Shown one piece after another: positions 1 to 8,647 of a DNA stretch of 61,802 nt. The notes beneath the pieces are model-generated. The model ran no database searches, was not told the origin of the DNA, and saw nothing but the letters and a program-made list of their open reading frames with translations. The DNA is taken from NCBI GenBank assembly GCA_017993235.1, contig JAGONC010000018.1:1-61802 (forward strand), read 5' to 3'. The translations under genes and the position numbers were made by a program. The DNA is from Lentimicrobiaceae bacterium (GTDB lineage Bacteria; Bacteroidota; Bacteroidia; Bacteroidales; JAGONC01). Numbering within the stretch: position 1 is the first letter of the stretch; the number at the start of each line of letters is the position of its first letter.

Positions 1-828
1 CTCATCCTGACAGGTGATGGATCAGCACAGCTCCTGGCAAAACACCAGCCGGTAAAATTTGCGGCCATGGAGAATCTGTACGAAGGACGTACCCATGCTC
101 CCCTCGTGGCTGTCGGGATCCTTTCAGGGGATAAGAATGGACATAAGCAAAAGGATTTCCTCATGAAGATTGAGATCCCCAACCTGTTGTCGCTGATGGC
201 TTTCCGGGATGCCAAAGCGTACGTTCCCGGTATCAGGGATCTGATTCATGGCAACCCTGATCAGCATATCCTTTCGGTTGAGGAAAAGATGGTCAGAGGA
301 AAGATTGCCATTGCAGCCCTTAAGGATTTCAAGGATGCCCAACAGGAGGGAAACCTGGCAAGAGCCGATTCAGCCAGGGCTGTCCTCGATGAGCATTTTG
401 CCTATTTCGGATACGGTCACCTTACCGATATCCATCAAGCCATTCCTCCCATCCCGACCACCTTTTATTCCTTCCGCATCATGGTAGTGCTGGGAATGTG
501 GTTTGTACTGCTTTTCATTTTATCGCTCATTTTTGTTTTACGGCGAAAACCCGTCCGGTGGCGAGGATTCCTTTACGCGGCCGTTTTGAGTATTCCGCTG
601 GCTTACCTGGCATCGGAAATGGGGTGGCTGGTCGCCGAGTTCGGACGCCAGCCATGGGTGATACAGGATCTGATGCCCACCTCAGTGGCCGTATCTAAGA
701 TCACGGCCGGAAGCGTAAAGTTGACCTTTGTACTCTTTGCCATCACCTTCACCCTGCTCCTGATCGCCGATTTTAAAATATTGACCCATCAGATAAAACT
801 TGGACCTAAAGATGGAGGAGCAAACTAA
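1..828 (+). CDS. cydA: cytochrome bd quinol oxidase subunit I, C-terminal part
   Basis: This is the 3' part of cydA; the frame is open to the window edge, so the true start lies outside. CydA carries the haems b558, b595 and d and oxidises quinol in the inner membrane. The visible 275 residues begin at the quinol-binding Q-loop: K19 and E24 (window numbering) match E. coli Lys252 and Glu257. M161 in an SFRIM motif matches the haem b558 ligand Met393, and a VAEFGRQPW motif near residue 217 holds the conserved Glu and Arg of GWxxxExGRQPW. The spacing between Q-loop and SFRIM is like the long-loop E. coli type. Four hydrophobic segments follow. The stop overlaps the cydB start by one base (TAATG), with a GGAGG ribosome site just upstream, so the two are translationally coupled. 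The family is certain. Confidence 0.95.
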   Translation, partial: LILTGDGSAQLLAKHQPVKFAAMENLYEGRTHAPLVAVGILSGDKNGHKQKDFLMKIEIPNLLSLMAFRDAKAYVPGIRDLIHGNPDQHILSVEEKMVRGKIAIAALKDFKDAQQEGNLARADSARAVLDEHFAYFGYGHLTDIHQAIPPIPTTFYSFRIMVVLGMWFVLLFILSLIFVLRRKPVRWRGFLYAAVLSIPLAYLASEMGWLVAEFGRQPWVIQDLMPTSVAVSKITAGSVKLTFVLFAITFTLLLIADFKILTHQIKLGPKDGGAN

Positions 829-1967
829 TGTTTGAAAATATGTCGCATTTCGCTTTGCAGCAGTACTGGTGGATCATCGTATCCCTGCTGGCCTCGTTCC
901 TGGTTTTCCTGCTTTTTGTTCAGGGAGGGCAAACCCTTATCTACCGACTCGGAAAAAATGAAACCGAACGTTCGCTGATCATCAATGTGCTGGGACGTAA
1001 ATGGGAATTCACTTTTACGACACTGGTCACCTTTGGGGGAGCCTTTTTCGCATCCTTCCCCTTGTTCTATAGCACCAGCTTCGGAGGGGCCTACTGGGTA
1101 TGGATGCTCATCTTGTTTGCCTTCGTTATCCAGGCAGTTTCCTACGAATACCGGAAAAAACCGAATAATTTCCTGGGGCACCGTACCTATGAAACTTTCC
1201 TTTTCATTAATGGCGCTGTGGGAACCATTTTGCTGGGCACAGCCGTTTCCACCTTCTTCACCGGGTCACAGTTTTCCGTGAATGAAAATAACTTCTCTCA
1301 ATGGGAAACACCTTTTCATGGCCTTGAAGCTGCCCTGAATGTCCAGAATTTATCGCTGGGACTGGCCGTCTTCTTCCTTTCACGGGTACTGGCCATCCTG
1401 TATTTCTTCAGGAATGTAGATCATACGGAAATAATTGGCAGGGCAAGGAAACAACTGCTTTACGATGCAATCCCCTTTGTTGTTTTCTTTCTGGTCTTTA
1501 CCACCATGCTACTGCTGAAAAAAGGTTTTGCCGTTGAACCGGTTTCCGGAGTGGTTTCTATGGAGCCCTATAAATATTTCCATAACCTGATTCAGATGCC
1601 CCTTGTCCTGATCCTGTTCCTTGTGGGCGTGGTGCTGGTGCTGCTCGGCATCATCCGTCCGGCTATTTATTTCTCAAAATGCAGGGATAAAGGCATCTGG
1701 GCAGCAGGGATCGGAACGGTGCTGACGGTGTTCGCCCTTTTCCTGACTGCTGGATTCAATCATACAGCATATTACCCTTCGACATTTGATCTTCAGAGCT
1801 CCCTGACCATCCGGAACAGCTCATCGAGCCATTATACGCTTACTGCGATGAGCTATGTTTCATTGCTGGTCCCGTTCGTACTGGCATATATCGTTTATAC
1901 CTGGCGGGCCATCAACAGGAAGAAGATGGATGCAAAAGAGCTGGAGAATGAAAGCCATACTTATTAA
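828..1967 (+). CDS. cydB: cytochrome bd quinol oxidase subunit II
   Basis: CydB is the second integral membrane subunit of cytochrome bd, needed for haem d/b595 assembly and quinol:O2 oxidoreduction at low oxygen. The 379-residue protein has the usual length. It is dominated by about eight or nine hydrophobic helices, with the N-terminal QYWWIIVSLLASFLVFLLF segment and the family's VQGGQTL loop. The start is fixed by the one-base overlap with cydA and a good Shine-Dalgarno (GGAGG) eight bases before it. The charged tail (NRKKMDAKELENES) is cytoplasmic. A 33-codon membrane ORF follows after 21 bases. Identification is secure from the partner gene and the overall sequence. Confidence 0.95.
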   Translation: MFENMSHFALQQYWWIIVSLLASFLVFLLFVQGGQTLIYRLGKNETERSLIINVLGRKWEFTFTTLVTFGGAFFASFPLFYSTSFGGAYWVWMLILFAFVIQAVSYEYRKKPNNFLGHRTYETFLFINGAVGTILLGTAVSTFFTGSQFSVNENNFSQWETPFHGLEAALNVQNLSLGLAVFFLSRVLAILYFFRNVDHTEIIGRARKQLLYDAIPFVVFFLVFTTMLLLKKGFAVEPVSGVVSMEPYKYFHNLIQMPLVLILFLVGVVLVLLGIIRPAIYFSKCRDKGIWAAGIGTVLTVFALFLTAGFNHTAYYPSTFDLQSSLTIRNSSSSHYTLTAMSYVSLLVPFVLAYIVYTWRAINRKKMDAKELENESHTY

Positions 1968-1988
1968 TAAATTGATAATAAATTCATT

Positions 1989-2090
1989 ATGATAACACAG
2001 ATCCTCTGGTTCTTCAGTCTCCCGGTGATCATTTTTATTACATACAGGCTGGTGCTGATCGCCATGAAAAGGTTTGAGAAAACAAGGTAA
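1989..2090 (+). CDS. 33-residue single-TM protein, possible CydX-like subunit of cytochrome bd
   Basis: A short ORF starts 21 bases after the cydB stop. It encodes 33 residues: a short N-terminus, one hydrophobic segment of roughly 20 residues (about residues 4-24, with Trp7 and a Pro in the middle) and a positively charged C-terminal tail (MKRFEKTR). In proteobacteria the third subunit CydX/CbdX is a peptide of about 30-40 residues encoded directly after cydB, with one TM helix and a short charged tail. Position, size and topology fit that role here, but there is no clear sequence identity with E. coli CydX, so the assignment is inference. The gene has no obvious Shine-Dalgarno, which is common in this phylum. 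It could be a chance ORF. Confidence 0.55.
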   Translation: MITQILWFFSLPVIIFITYRLVLIAMKRFEKTR

Positions 2091-2113
2091 AGGTTTTCCC
2101 GCTTTTTAATTCC

Positions 2114-2121
2114 TAGTTTTG
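2114..2121 (+). promoter_or_regulatory. candidate Bacteroidota -7 promoter element for the AraC-type gene
   Basis: TAGTTTTG matches the Bacteroidota -7 consensus TAnnTTTG, and a T-rich block at 2094-2097 sits where a weak -33 TTTG element could be. It would give a transcript starting about 14 bases before the ATG at 2141, so this regulator is probably transcribed separately from cydAB. Confidence 0.4.
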
Positions 2122-2140
2122 TGATCATATTCCTGTTTAC

Positions 2141-2749
2141 ATGGATGAGCTGACGTTGTCATATGAGCAGTCAACCACCCTTCGGTTGAAAAATATGACC
2201 AGCCATTGCTGTATCCGTATTGTCAGGGAAGAGCTGGAAAAGCTTGGGGTGAAAGTAAACTCTGTCAGCCTCGGCGAGGTCGATATCACCTACAACGTTA
2301 CCGATCCCGGATTTGATTTGATTCAAAAGGTTCTTGCGGAAAATGGATTTGAACTCATCCAGAACAGGGAGGAAGCGATCGTTGAACAGATCAAGATTGC
2401 GGTGATCGAACTGATCCATCTTTCGAACAACAGCAATTCCATCATCCGGAACTCGGACTACCTGGTGGATAAGATCCAGTTATCCTATCAATATCTTTCC
2501 AACCTGTTTTCCCAGCATGAAAAGATAACACTGGAAAAGTTCATCATACTGCATAAGATTGAAAAAGTGAAGGAGCTGATCTCGTATGACGAGCTGACGC
2601 TGAGTGAGATTGCTTTTCAGATGGGTTACAGCAGCGTACAATACCTGTCAACACAATTTAAGAACGTAACCGGGATGTCGGTGACAGAATATAAAAAGGA
2701 CCCGGTCAGAAACCGGGTCCCGCTTGATGATCTGCTGAAAAAGGAGTAA
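2141..2749 (+). CDS. AraC-family transcriptional regulator with N-terminal HMA-like domain
   Basis: This 202-residue protein has two parts. Residues 10-75 look like a ferredoxin-fold, heavy-metal-associated-like domain with KNMTSHCCIRIVREELEKLG, resembling GMTCxxC but with shifted cysteines. Residues 95-195 form an AraC/XylS helix-turn-helix pair: the first helix-turn-helix around SYQYLSNLFSQ, and the second in the typical LSEIAFQMGYSSVQYLSTQFKNVTGMS with the conserved GYSS..Y.S..FK pattern. This arrangement is common in Bacteroidota and lacks the sugar-binding cupin of classical AraC proteins. The vicinal cysteines suggest a metal or thiol signal, but that is inference. Targets are unknown; cydAB upstream and the divergent DUF2202 gene downstream are candidates. 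A Bacteroidota-like -7 element lies just upstream. Confidence 0.85.
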   Translation: MDELTLSYEQSTTLRLKNMTSHCCIRIVREELEKLGVKVNSVSLGEVDITYNVTDPGFDLIQKVLAENGFELIQNREEAIVEQIKIAVIELIHLSNNSNSIIRNSDYLVDKIQLSYQYLSNLFSQHEKITLEKFIILHKIEKVKELISYDELTLSEIAFQMGYSSVQYLSTQFKNVTGMSVTEYKKDPVRNRVPLDDLLKKE

Positions 2750-2765
2750 GCCGGACGATGGATTC

Positions 2766-3521
2766 TTACAGCGTTGTCATCCCCTGGCAGCCACCAAAAC
2801 CCGGTTCATGCCCGGAACCGATGATCTCATCGAAATATTCCTGGCTGATATACTGAGGAGTATAATCTGCACCCCGGAAAACAAGATTCCGGTAAAAGGC
2901 ACGCATGTGATTTCGTGATCCCCGCTCGAGATTCCCAAATACAAAGGCAATGTCCTGGTTGTCCACTACATTCTCCAACAGGTTCTTCAGATCAAAAATG
3001 TCGAGGTCCTCGAAGGTTGCCCCTGCAGTGAGTGCTTCGATCAGGGAGTTATCTGCAAGATCTGTCAGTTCGTTGTAAAGTTCCTGTAACTCCGGATTAA
3101 CGAATACCCCGGCCTGATGACCTTCGCCCGGATCGTCAAGTTCATACTTTTCAATGAGAAGCTTGACCATACCGGTGTGCTGCGTTTCGCTTTTTGAAAT
3201 ATTGTTAAAAACGGGAATGGGATACAATCCATACGCGAATGTATAAACATCCTTTGCCAGGAGTTCTTCCTCGCGCATGTGCATCAATGCTTGTACCTCT
3301 TCCTCGCTCAGGTCTTCAACCGGGAAATTATCAATGCAGTTGTTGGCCGATCCCATAGGGACAGGTTCAAAAAATCCCGTCAGGAGAATGGTTTCTTTCA
3401 ACTCCGCTGTTGTCAGGTCAGGAGTGCTCTCATCAACCGCTTTACTGCAACCCAGAAATGCCAGGCTGATCATTATGATCGCCGGTAGTAATAAAATGAA
3501 AAAATTTCTTTTCGTTTTCAT
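2766..3521 (-). CDS. DUF2202 ferritin-like lipoprotein
   Basis: A 251-residue exported protein whose N-terminus (MKTKRNFFILLLPAIIMISLAFLGC) is a lipoprotein signal, with Cys25 as the probable lipidated residue. The mature part matches the DUF2202 family, which has a ferritin-like four-helix fold. The helix motifs MREEELLAKDVY, SKSETQHTGMVKLL and LERGSRNHMRAF supply the Glu/His pattern of a ferritin-like di-metal site. No enzymatic activity is established for this family; proximity to cytochrome bd and a metal-like AraC regulator suggests redox or metal handling, but this is inference. It is transcribed convergently with the AraC-type gene (16-base gap) and divergently from the PqqD-like gene. 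Confidence 0.8.
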   Translation of the reverse strand: MKTKRNFFILLLPAIIMISLAFLGCSKAVDESTPDLTTAELKETILLTGFFEPVPMGSANNCIDNFPVEDLSEEEVQALMHMREEELLAKDVYTFAYGLYPIPVFNNISKSETQHTGMVKLLIEKYELDDPGEGHQAGVFVNPELQELYNELTDLADNSLIEALTAGATFEDLDIFDLKNLLENVVDNQDIAFVFGNLERGSRNHMRAFYRNLVFRGADYTPQYISQEYFDEIIGSGHEPGFGGCQGMTTL

Positions 3522-3719
3522 GGCATTTTTTATTTATGTGAATAATTCAATATGAACGATGTAAAATTGGCACATGAATTTTACCTGGCTGTTACAGAAT
3601 TGATGGAAAATTTAATGACATTCTGTCCAGGAAGCCTTGTCATAAGTGACAGAATACCATAATATTAAAATACCATAACATAAATATAGAATTGTATACA
3701 CCGAATCCCGGTAAATCGC

Positions 3720-3727
3720 GTTATTTT
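3720..3727 (+). promoter_or_regulatory. possible -7 element of the PqqD/ATP-grasp operon
   Basis: TTATTTTG, about 18 bases before the ATG of the PqqD-like gene, differs at one base from TAnnTTTG. It is the only promoter-like site in the 220-base divergent gap 3522-3745, which otherwise holds AT-rich sequence without recognisable genes. Weak evidence. Confidence 0.3.
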
Positions 3728-3745
3728 GTGAAAAATCCGTTTTAA

Positions 3746-3994
3746 ATGAAAATCAAGGAAAATATCGCCATCAGTGAGTCGGGATATTTGTTTAATCCTT
3801 CCACCGGTGAGTCGTTTATCGTCAATCCCCTGGGTATGGAGCTCCTCCAGCTGATCAAAAAAGGAAACTCGTTTGAGGAAATATTAAAAGAGATCCTGGC
3901 CCGTTTCAGTGTTGATTCAGCGACCTTTGAGAAAGACTACCATGATTTCCTCCATCAGCTCAGGCAATTTTTATTAATTGGCAGCGATGAATAA
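3746..3994 (+). CDS. PqqD-like (RRE-fold) small protein
   Basis: This 82-residue protein fits the PqqD family, a winged-helix-like fold that in many RiPP pathways (PQQ, lasso peptides, others) binds leader peptides and is called the RiPP recognition element. Visible landmarks are the ISESGYLFNPSTGESFIVNPLGMELLQLI beta-rich half, with the TGE and N-x-x-G positions of the family, and the following alpha-rich half ending FLHQLRQFLLIG. No separate RiPP precursor gene is seen next to it, but the N-terminus of the decarboxylase two genes downstream looks like a RiPP leader. It overlaps the ATP-grasp gene by eight bases (ATGAATAA), so it is the first cistron of a coupled operon. Family assignment is good; the client is unknown. 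Confidence 0.8.
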   Translation: MKIKENIAISESGYLFNPSTGESFIVNPLGMELLQLIKKGNSFEEILKEILARFSVDSATFEKDYHDFLHQLRQFLLIGSDE

Positions 3995-5033
3995 GAGAAG
4001 GGTAACGGTAGGTATCTCAGGGCTGAATGCCATCGATAGCCCGGGTCCCGGTATGGCGGTGGCGCTGGGTCTTCGCGAAGCCCGCTCCCTGGATGTGCGG
4101 ATCATCGGACTGGCCTATGAATCGCTGGAGCCAATGATTTACATGCATGACCTGATCGACAAAACTTATCAGCTTCCCTATCCTTCATCCGGTAGCGACG
4201 TCATACTTTCAAGGCTGGAATATGTCCAGGAAACCGAACACCTGGATGTGATCATTCCCAATTTTGATGCGGAACTTTATTCGTTCATGAAAATTGAACC
4301 CCAGCTGAAAAGAATGGGGATCAGGATGTTCCTCCCGACCCTGGAGCAGTATGAAGAACGGCATAAGGTCAACCTGTCGAAATTCGGTGAGAAATATGAT
4401 ATTCTCGTGCCCCACGGTAAAGCGATCTTCGAACCGAAAGAGGTTTTCGATATCAAGTCGGAATTTACCTTTCCATTGCTGGTAAAGGGAAAGTGGTATG
4501 ATGCCTATATCGCCTATAACATTGAACAGGTACTGACCTGCTTCAATAAGATCAGTGCCAAATGGGGCGTGCCGGTGATCCTGCAGAAATTTGTTCACGG
4601 TTCCGAATATAATGTGACAGGACTGGGCGACGGCAAGGGCACGACCATTGCCGCAGTGGCCATGCGCAAACAATACATTACGGATAAAGGTAAGGCCTGG
4701 GCCGGCATCTCTGTTGATGACACCTACCTTCTGGAACTCACCCGTAAGTTTGTCACTGCAACTCAATGGCGCGGAGGCTTTGAACTGGAAATGATCAAAA
4801 CCCAGGATAATAAATATTACCTGCTGGAGATCAATCCGCGCATTCCGGCCTGGACCTATCTTGCCGTGAGGGTCGGGCAAAATATTCCGGAAGCCCTGGT
4901 AAGGCTCGCCCTGGATCTGAAAGTACAGCCCTATGAACGCTATGATGTGGGAAAACTCTTTATCCGGTACTCCAAAGATATGATCGTCAACAGGGAAGAG
5001 TTTGAAAAACTGTCCATGACCGGCGAACTATGA
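3987..5033 (+). CDS. ATP-grasp ligase of unknown substrate
   Basis: The ATG at 3987 overlaps the previous stop (ATGAATAA) and gives a 348-residue protein starting MNKRRVTVGISG; an upstream TTG start is less likely. It has a Rossmann-like N-terminal domain (VGISGLNAIDSPGPGMAVALG, DVIIPNFDAEL) followed by an ATP-grasp fold. The lid/ATP-binding region has LLVKGKW and VILQKFVHGSEYN, and the Mg-binding LLEINPRIPAW gives the E-x-N-x-R signature. The organisation is like carbamoyl-phosphate-synthase-large-chain or D-Ala-D-Ala-like ligases, which join a carboxylate to an amine or thiol through an acyl phosphate. The substrate cannot be read from sequence. Next to a PqqD-like protein and a PLP decarboxylase, a peptide or amino-acid ligation step is plausible. 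Confidence 0.85.
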   Translation: MNKRRVTVGISGLNAIDSPGPGMAVALGLREARSLDVRIIGLAYESLEPMIYMHDLIDKTYQLPYPSSGSDVILSRLEYVQETEHLDVIIPNFDAELYSFMKIEPQLKRMGIRMFLPTLEQYEERHKVNLSKFGEKYDILVPHGKAIFEPKEVFDIKSEFTFPLLVKGKWYDAYIAYNIEQVLTCFNKISAKWGVPVILQKFVHGSEYNVTGLGDGKGTTIAAVAMRKQYITDKGKAWAGISVDDTYLLELTRKFVTATQWRGGFELEMIKTQDNKYYLLEINPRIPAWTYLAVRVGQNIPEALVRLALDLKVQPYERYDVGKLFIRYSKDMIVNREEFEKLSMTGEL

Positions 5034-5096
5034 TCCCTGAATCTACATTTATCTTCAAAGAAAACAACTGCATTCGTCACTGATAACATCTGTAAC

Positions 5097-6443
5097 ATGG
5101 AAAAGCAACGATATGAACGGCCGATCCTCAAGAAACTGGAAACGGGGATGCCCGGTAAATTCGGCATTGCAGTCAATCTGCCTCCCACGACGCATATTGA
5201 CGGGATCAGCGTGGATTCACTGGTGGAAACCTATGGTTCACCCGTTTTCATTCTTTCGGAAAAAACCATCCGGTCGGTCTTCCGCAAAGCAAAGCGTGCA
5301 TTTACCACCCGGTATCCCAAAGTGCAGTTTGCCTGGTCCTACAAGACCAATTATTTAAATGCCGTGTGCAGGATCTATCATCAGGAAGGTTCCTGGGCAG
5401 AGGTCGTTTCGGGATTTGAATATGATAAAGCCATCGCCAACGGGGTACAGGGACAGCACATTATTTTCAATGGTCCGGATAAATCGGCTGTGTATCTTGA
5501 AAAAGCCATCCGAAACGATTCCATCATCCATATTGATCACCTGGATGAATTGTATACGATCATCGAGCTGACTGAAAAATGTACCAGGAAACCCAAAGTG
5601 GCCATCCGTGTGAACATGGATACAGGCATACAGCCCATGTGGGACCGGTTTGGTTTTAATTATGAGAACGGTCAGGCCTGGGATGCCCTCAACAAGATCA
5701 TGCATTCGGGGAAAATGGAACTGGTGGGCCTTCACACCCATATCGGGACCTTCATCATGAGCCCCCAGGCATATGGCGTCGCTGCTCAGAAACTCGCAGA
5801 TCTGGCCATTGGCATCCGGCAGAAATACAGCCATACAATAAAATACATCGATCTGGGAGGGGGCTTTGCTTCGGCAAATACCCTGAAGGGATTCTACTAT
5901 CCCGGCAGCGACACCAATCCATCCTTCGACGATTATGCAGAAGCAATCACGTCTGCTTTGCTGAATGCCCAGTTTACACCCGAAAACCTTCCACTGATCA
6001 TTCTTGAGACCGGAAGAGCCCTGATCGACGAAGCAGGGTACCTGCTGGGAACGGTCATTGCCAATAAGCGCCTTTCAACAGGAAAGCGGACGACCATTGT
6101 CGATGTGGGTATCAATTTACTTTTCACCTCATTCTGGTACGAGCATAAACTAACCCCTGCACGTCATTATTCCCAGTACACCGAAGCCACCACCGTTTAT
6201 GGCCCGCTGTGCATGAACATTGATGTTATCAGGGAAAACGTCAGCCTTCCGCTGATGAACAAAGGAGACCACTTCGTCGTACACCATGTGGGGGCCTATA
6301 ACATGACCCAGTGGATGCAGTTCATCACCCTGCGTCCCAACATCATTTTAATCGACCAGGATGGAAATGCCCAGGTGATCCGTGATAACGAAACCCTTGA
6401 CAATGTGATGGATATGGAGCATGTCCCCCCCCACCTGAAATAA
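5097..6443 (+). CDS. fold-type III PLP decarboxylase (LysA/ornithine decarboxylase family) with leader-like N-terminus
   Basis: A 448-residue alanine-racemase-fold decarboxylase related to diaminopimelate, ornithine/arginine and carboxynorspermidine decarboxylases. The PLP lysine lies in FAWSYKTNYL (about residue 84). HTHIGTF, the glycine-rich IDLGGGFA, ETGRALIDEAG, and the active-site GPLCMNIDVI (Cys) and GAYNM motifs are all present, so it should be catalytically competent. Substrate specificity cannot be assigned. Oddly, about 35 residues precede the fold, and the first 23 (including YERPILKKLETGMPGKFG) resemble the Yx-x-P-x-L leader pattern of RiPP precursors rather than any part of LysA. 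The gene lies in the PqqD/ATP-grasp operon and ends 8 bases before the next start. A conventional lysA role is possible but less likely given this company. Confidence 0.85.
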   Translation: MEKQRYERPILKKLETGMPGKFGIAVNLPPTTHIDGISVDSLVETYGSPVFILSEKTIRSVFRKAKRAFTTRYPKVQFAWSYKTNYLNAVCRIYHQEGSWAEVVSGFEYDKAIANGVQGQHIIFNGPDKSAVYLEKAIRNDSIIHIDHLDELYTIIELTEKCTRKPKVAIRVNMDTGIQPMWDRFGFNYENGQAWDALNKIMHSGKMELVGLHTHIGTFIMSPQAYGVAAQKLADLAIGIRQKYSHTIKYIDLGGGFASANTLKGFYYPGSDTNPSFDDYAEAITSALLNAQFTPENLPLIILETGRALIDEAGYLLGTVIANKRLSTGKRTTIVDVGINLLFTSFWYEHKLTPARHYSQYTEATTVYGPLCMNIDVIRENVSLPLMNKGDHFVVHHVGAYNMTQWMQFITLRPNIILIDQDGNAQVIRDNETLDNVMDMEHVPPHLK

Positions 6444-6451
6444 CCCGAACC

Positions 6452-8647
6452 ATGAACCGTATCAAAGCCCATTTCCCCAGCTTTATACGAAGCATCCTGA
6501 ACAGCTATGCGCAGATCTTTTTTTCGGATCACCGGATTTTTGCCGTGATACTGATCGTGGTTTCCTTTTTTGACCTCTATGCCGGGATCAGCGGACTGCT
6601 ATCGGTCGTTATTTCCAATACTGCCGCTTACCTGATCGGATTCAATACCATATTCATCAAGAGGGGATACTATGGATTCAACAGCCTGCTGGTCGGTCTG
6701 GGACTGGGAATTTACTATCAGCCTTCGGTCGAGTTTTATCTGCTGATATTCTTTACCAGTCTGCTGACCCTGATGCTGGCCGTCATGATGGAGGGAGTCA
6801 TCGGTAAATATTACCTGCCCTACCTGAGTGTTCCGTTCCTGTTCGGAATTTGGATGGTGCTGCTGGCCTCCCGGCAATTTGATGTCCTGGATATCAGTGA
6901 ACGCGGCATATACATGTTCAATGAACTATACGCGCTGGGTGGGCTGAACCTGGTCAGGGTATATGACTGGTTCGTCCGGCTCGCCCTGCCCGACTCCCTT
7001 GAGGTTTATTTCCGCTCCCTGGGTGCGATCTTTTTCCAGTATCATCTTTTTGCGGGAATACTGATTGCAGCCGGATTGATCATCTATTCCCGCATTGCTT
7101 TCGTATTGTCGCTGGCAGGATATTACCTGGCTTACCTGTTCTTTCACATTTTCGGTGGGGATTTTACGACACTGACCTACTCCTACATCGGTTTTAACTT
7201 TATTCTTACCTCCATCGCCGTGGGAGGATATTTCATCATTCCATCCCGGTTCTCTTATCTGTGGGTGGCAATCCTGATCCCCCTGACCATCATTGTGATC
7301 ATCAGCACAGGAACGCTGTTCAGCATCTTTCAGCTTTCCATTTATTCATTGCCCTTCAACATCATTGTCCTGTTGTTCCTTTATATTCTGAAATTCCGGC
7401 AACGATACCAGAAATCACCACAGCTTGTAATGCTTCAACAATTTTCGCCGGAAAAAAATCTTTATTCCCACCTGAATTATTTCAGCCGGTTCAATCCTTC
7501 GCTGACTGTGAGCCTGTCGCTGCCTGTCTTTGGAGAATGGAAGGTGACACAGGGGCATAACGGAGAACATACGCATCAGCACGCCTGGCAGCATGCCTGG
7601 GATTTTGAAATTGAAGATGATGAAGGTCGTACTTTCAACCGGTCAGGAAAAAGCCGGGAGGATTATTATGCGTACGGTAAGCCGGTGATCGCTCCTGCCG
7701 ATGGATGGGTGGAGGAAATTCAGGATGGGATTGACGATAACCCTGTCGGAGAAATCGATACCGTTCATAACTGGGGAAATACCCTTGTTCTTCGACACAC
7801 GGATGCTATATATACAAAGATCAGTCACCTGAAAAAAGATTCGTTTAAGGTAAAAACCGGCGACAAGGTTAAAAACGGCACCCTGCTCGCCCTGTGCGGG
7901 AATTCAGGACGGTCGCCATTCCCCCATGTTCATTTTCAGGTGCAGAATGAACCCTACATCGGGGCCCCCACCCTGGATTACCCCCTGAGCAATATCGTTC
8001 ACACGGATGGCAACCGCGCCTGGCTGGTCTCCTGGGATGTTCCTGAAAAAGGCGACCGTGTCTCCAATATCGCAAGGCATAAGGTGCTGGAAAAGGCCTT
8101 CCGCTTTGTGCCCGGGCAGACACTGCTGTTCAGTGTCACCGAACAGGGATCTGCGGCCCGTCAGGAAATACTGACCGTTAAAGTCGATTCATTGAATAAT
8201 CAGTATATCCTGTGTGAAAGGACGGGGGCAAGAGCATTTTTTGAGAACCAGGAATCGGTTTTTTATTTTACGGATTACCAGGGATCAAAACGCTCGGTCC
8301 TTTATTATTTCTTTCTGGCTCATTTTAAGGTGGTAAAAGGATTCTACCAGAACATGACCATCGGCGATACGTTACCGGTTAACCTTTTCCATAATCGTTT
8401 CCTCTTATTCCTTCAGGATCTGATCGCTCCGTTCCATGTTTTCATCCGGTCATCCTACAGGCTGACATACTCCGGTATCGAAAATCAGTTATCCAGCCCG
8501 GTCATTACCCTGAATGCTTCCTGTGAAACCCGGATATTCCGTTTCACCTCAGGGAAAATCAGGTTTGAGATCCAAGTCGGGGAAGAAGGTATCAGAGCAT
8601 TCCGTGTGTTCAGGGAAAATCATATCATGGAGGTGAAATGCATCTGA
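6452..8647 (+). CDS. urea transporter-like membrane domain fused to M23 peptidase domain
   Basis: A 731-residue two-part membrane protein. Residues about 1-310 are roughly ten hydrophobic segments with the internal duplication of the urea transporter (UT) family: GYYGFNSLLVGLGLGIYY in the first half and IGFNFILTSIAVGGYFIIPS in the second. Residues about 350-520 are an M23/LytM-type metallopeptidase domain: QHAWDFE near residue 379 supplies the first His/Asp zinc ligands and CGNSGRSPFPHVHFQV near 491 the HxH. The remaining 200 residues are a beta-rich tail of unknown function. Fusion of a UT channel with a peptidoglycan or peptide-cleaving domain is unusual. It sits between the decarboxylase and an outer membrane protein. 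Transport of urea itself is not demonstrated; a small amide product of the operon could be the substrate. Confidence 0.8.
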   Translation: MNRIKAHFPSFIRSILNSYAQIFFSDHRIFAVILIVVSFFDLYAGISGLLSVVISNTAAYLIGFNTIFIKRGYYGFNSLLVGLGLGIYYQPSVEFYLLIFFTSLLTLMLAVMMEGVIGKYYLPYLSVPFLFGIWMVLLASRQFDVLDISERGIYMFNELYALGGLNLVRVYDWFVRLALPDSLEVYFRSLGAIFFQYHLFAGILIAAGLIIYSRIAFVLSLAGYYLAYLFFHIFGGDFTTLTYSYIGFNFILTSIAVGGYFIIPSRFSYLWVAILIPLTIIVIISTGTLFSIFQLSIYSLPFNIIVLLFLYILKFRQRYQKSPQLVMLQQFSPEKNLYSHLNYFSRFNPSLTVSLSLPVFGEWKVTQGHNGEHTHQHAWQHAWDFEIEDDEGRTFNRSGKSREDYYAYGKPVIAPADGWVEEIQDGIDDNPVGEIDTVHNWGNTLVLRHTDAIYTKISHLKKDSFKVKTGDKVKNGTLLALCGNSGRSPFPHVHFQVQNEPYIGAPTLDYPLSNIVHTDGNRAWLVSWDVPEKGDRVSNIARHKVLEKAFRFVPGQTLLFSVTEQGSAARQEILTVKVDSLNNQYILCERTGARAFFENQESVFYFTDYQGSKRSVLYYFFLAHFKVVKGFYQNMTIGDTLPVNLFHNRFLLFLQDLIAPFHVFIRSSYRLTYSGIENQLSSPVITLNASCETRIFRFTSGKIRFEIQVGEEGIRAFRVFRENHIMEVKCI

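Noticed and set aside
3978..3986. TTG start of the ATP-grasp gene
   Set aside because: The ATG at 3987 overlaps the upstream stop in the usual way and gives the normal N-terminus.
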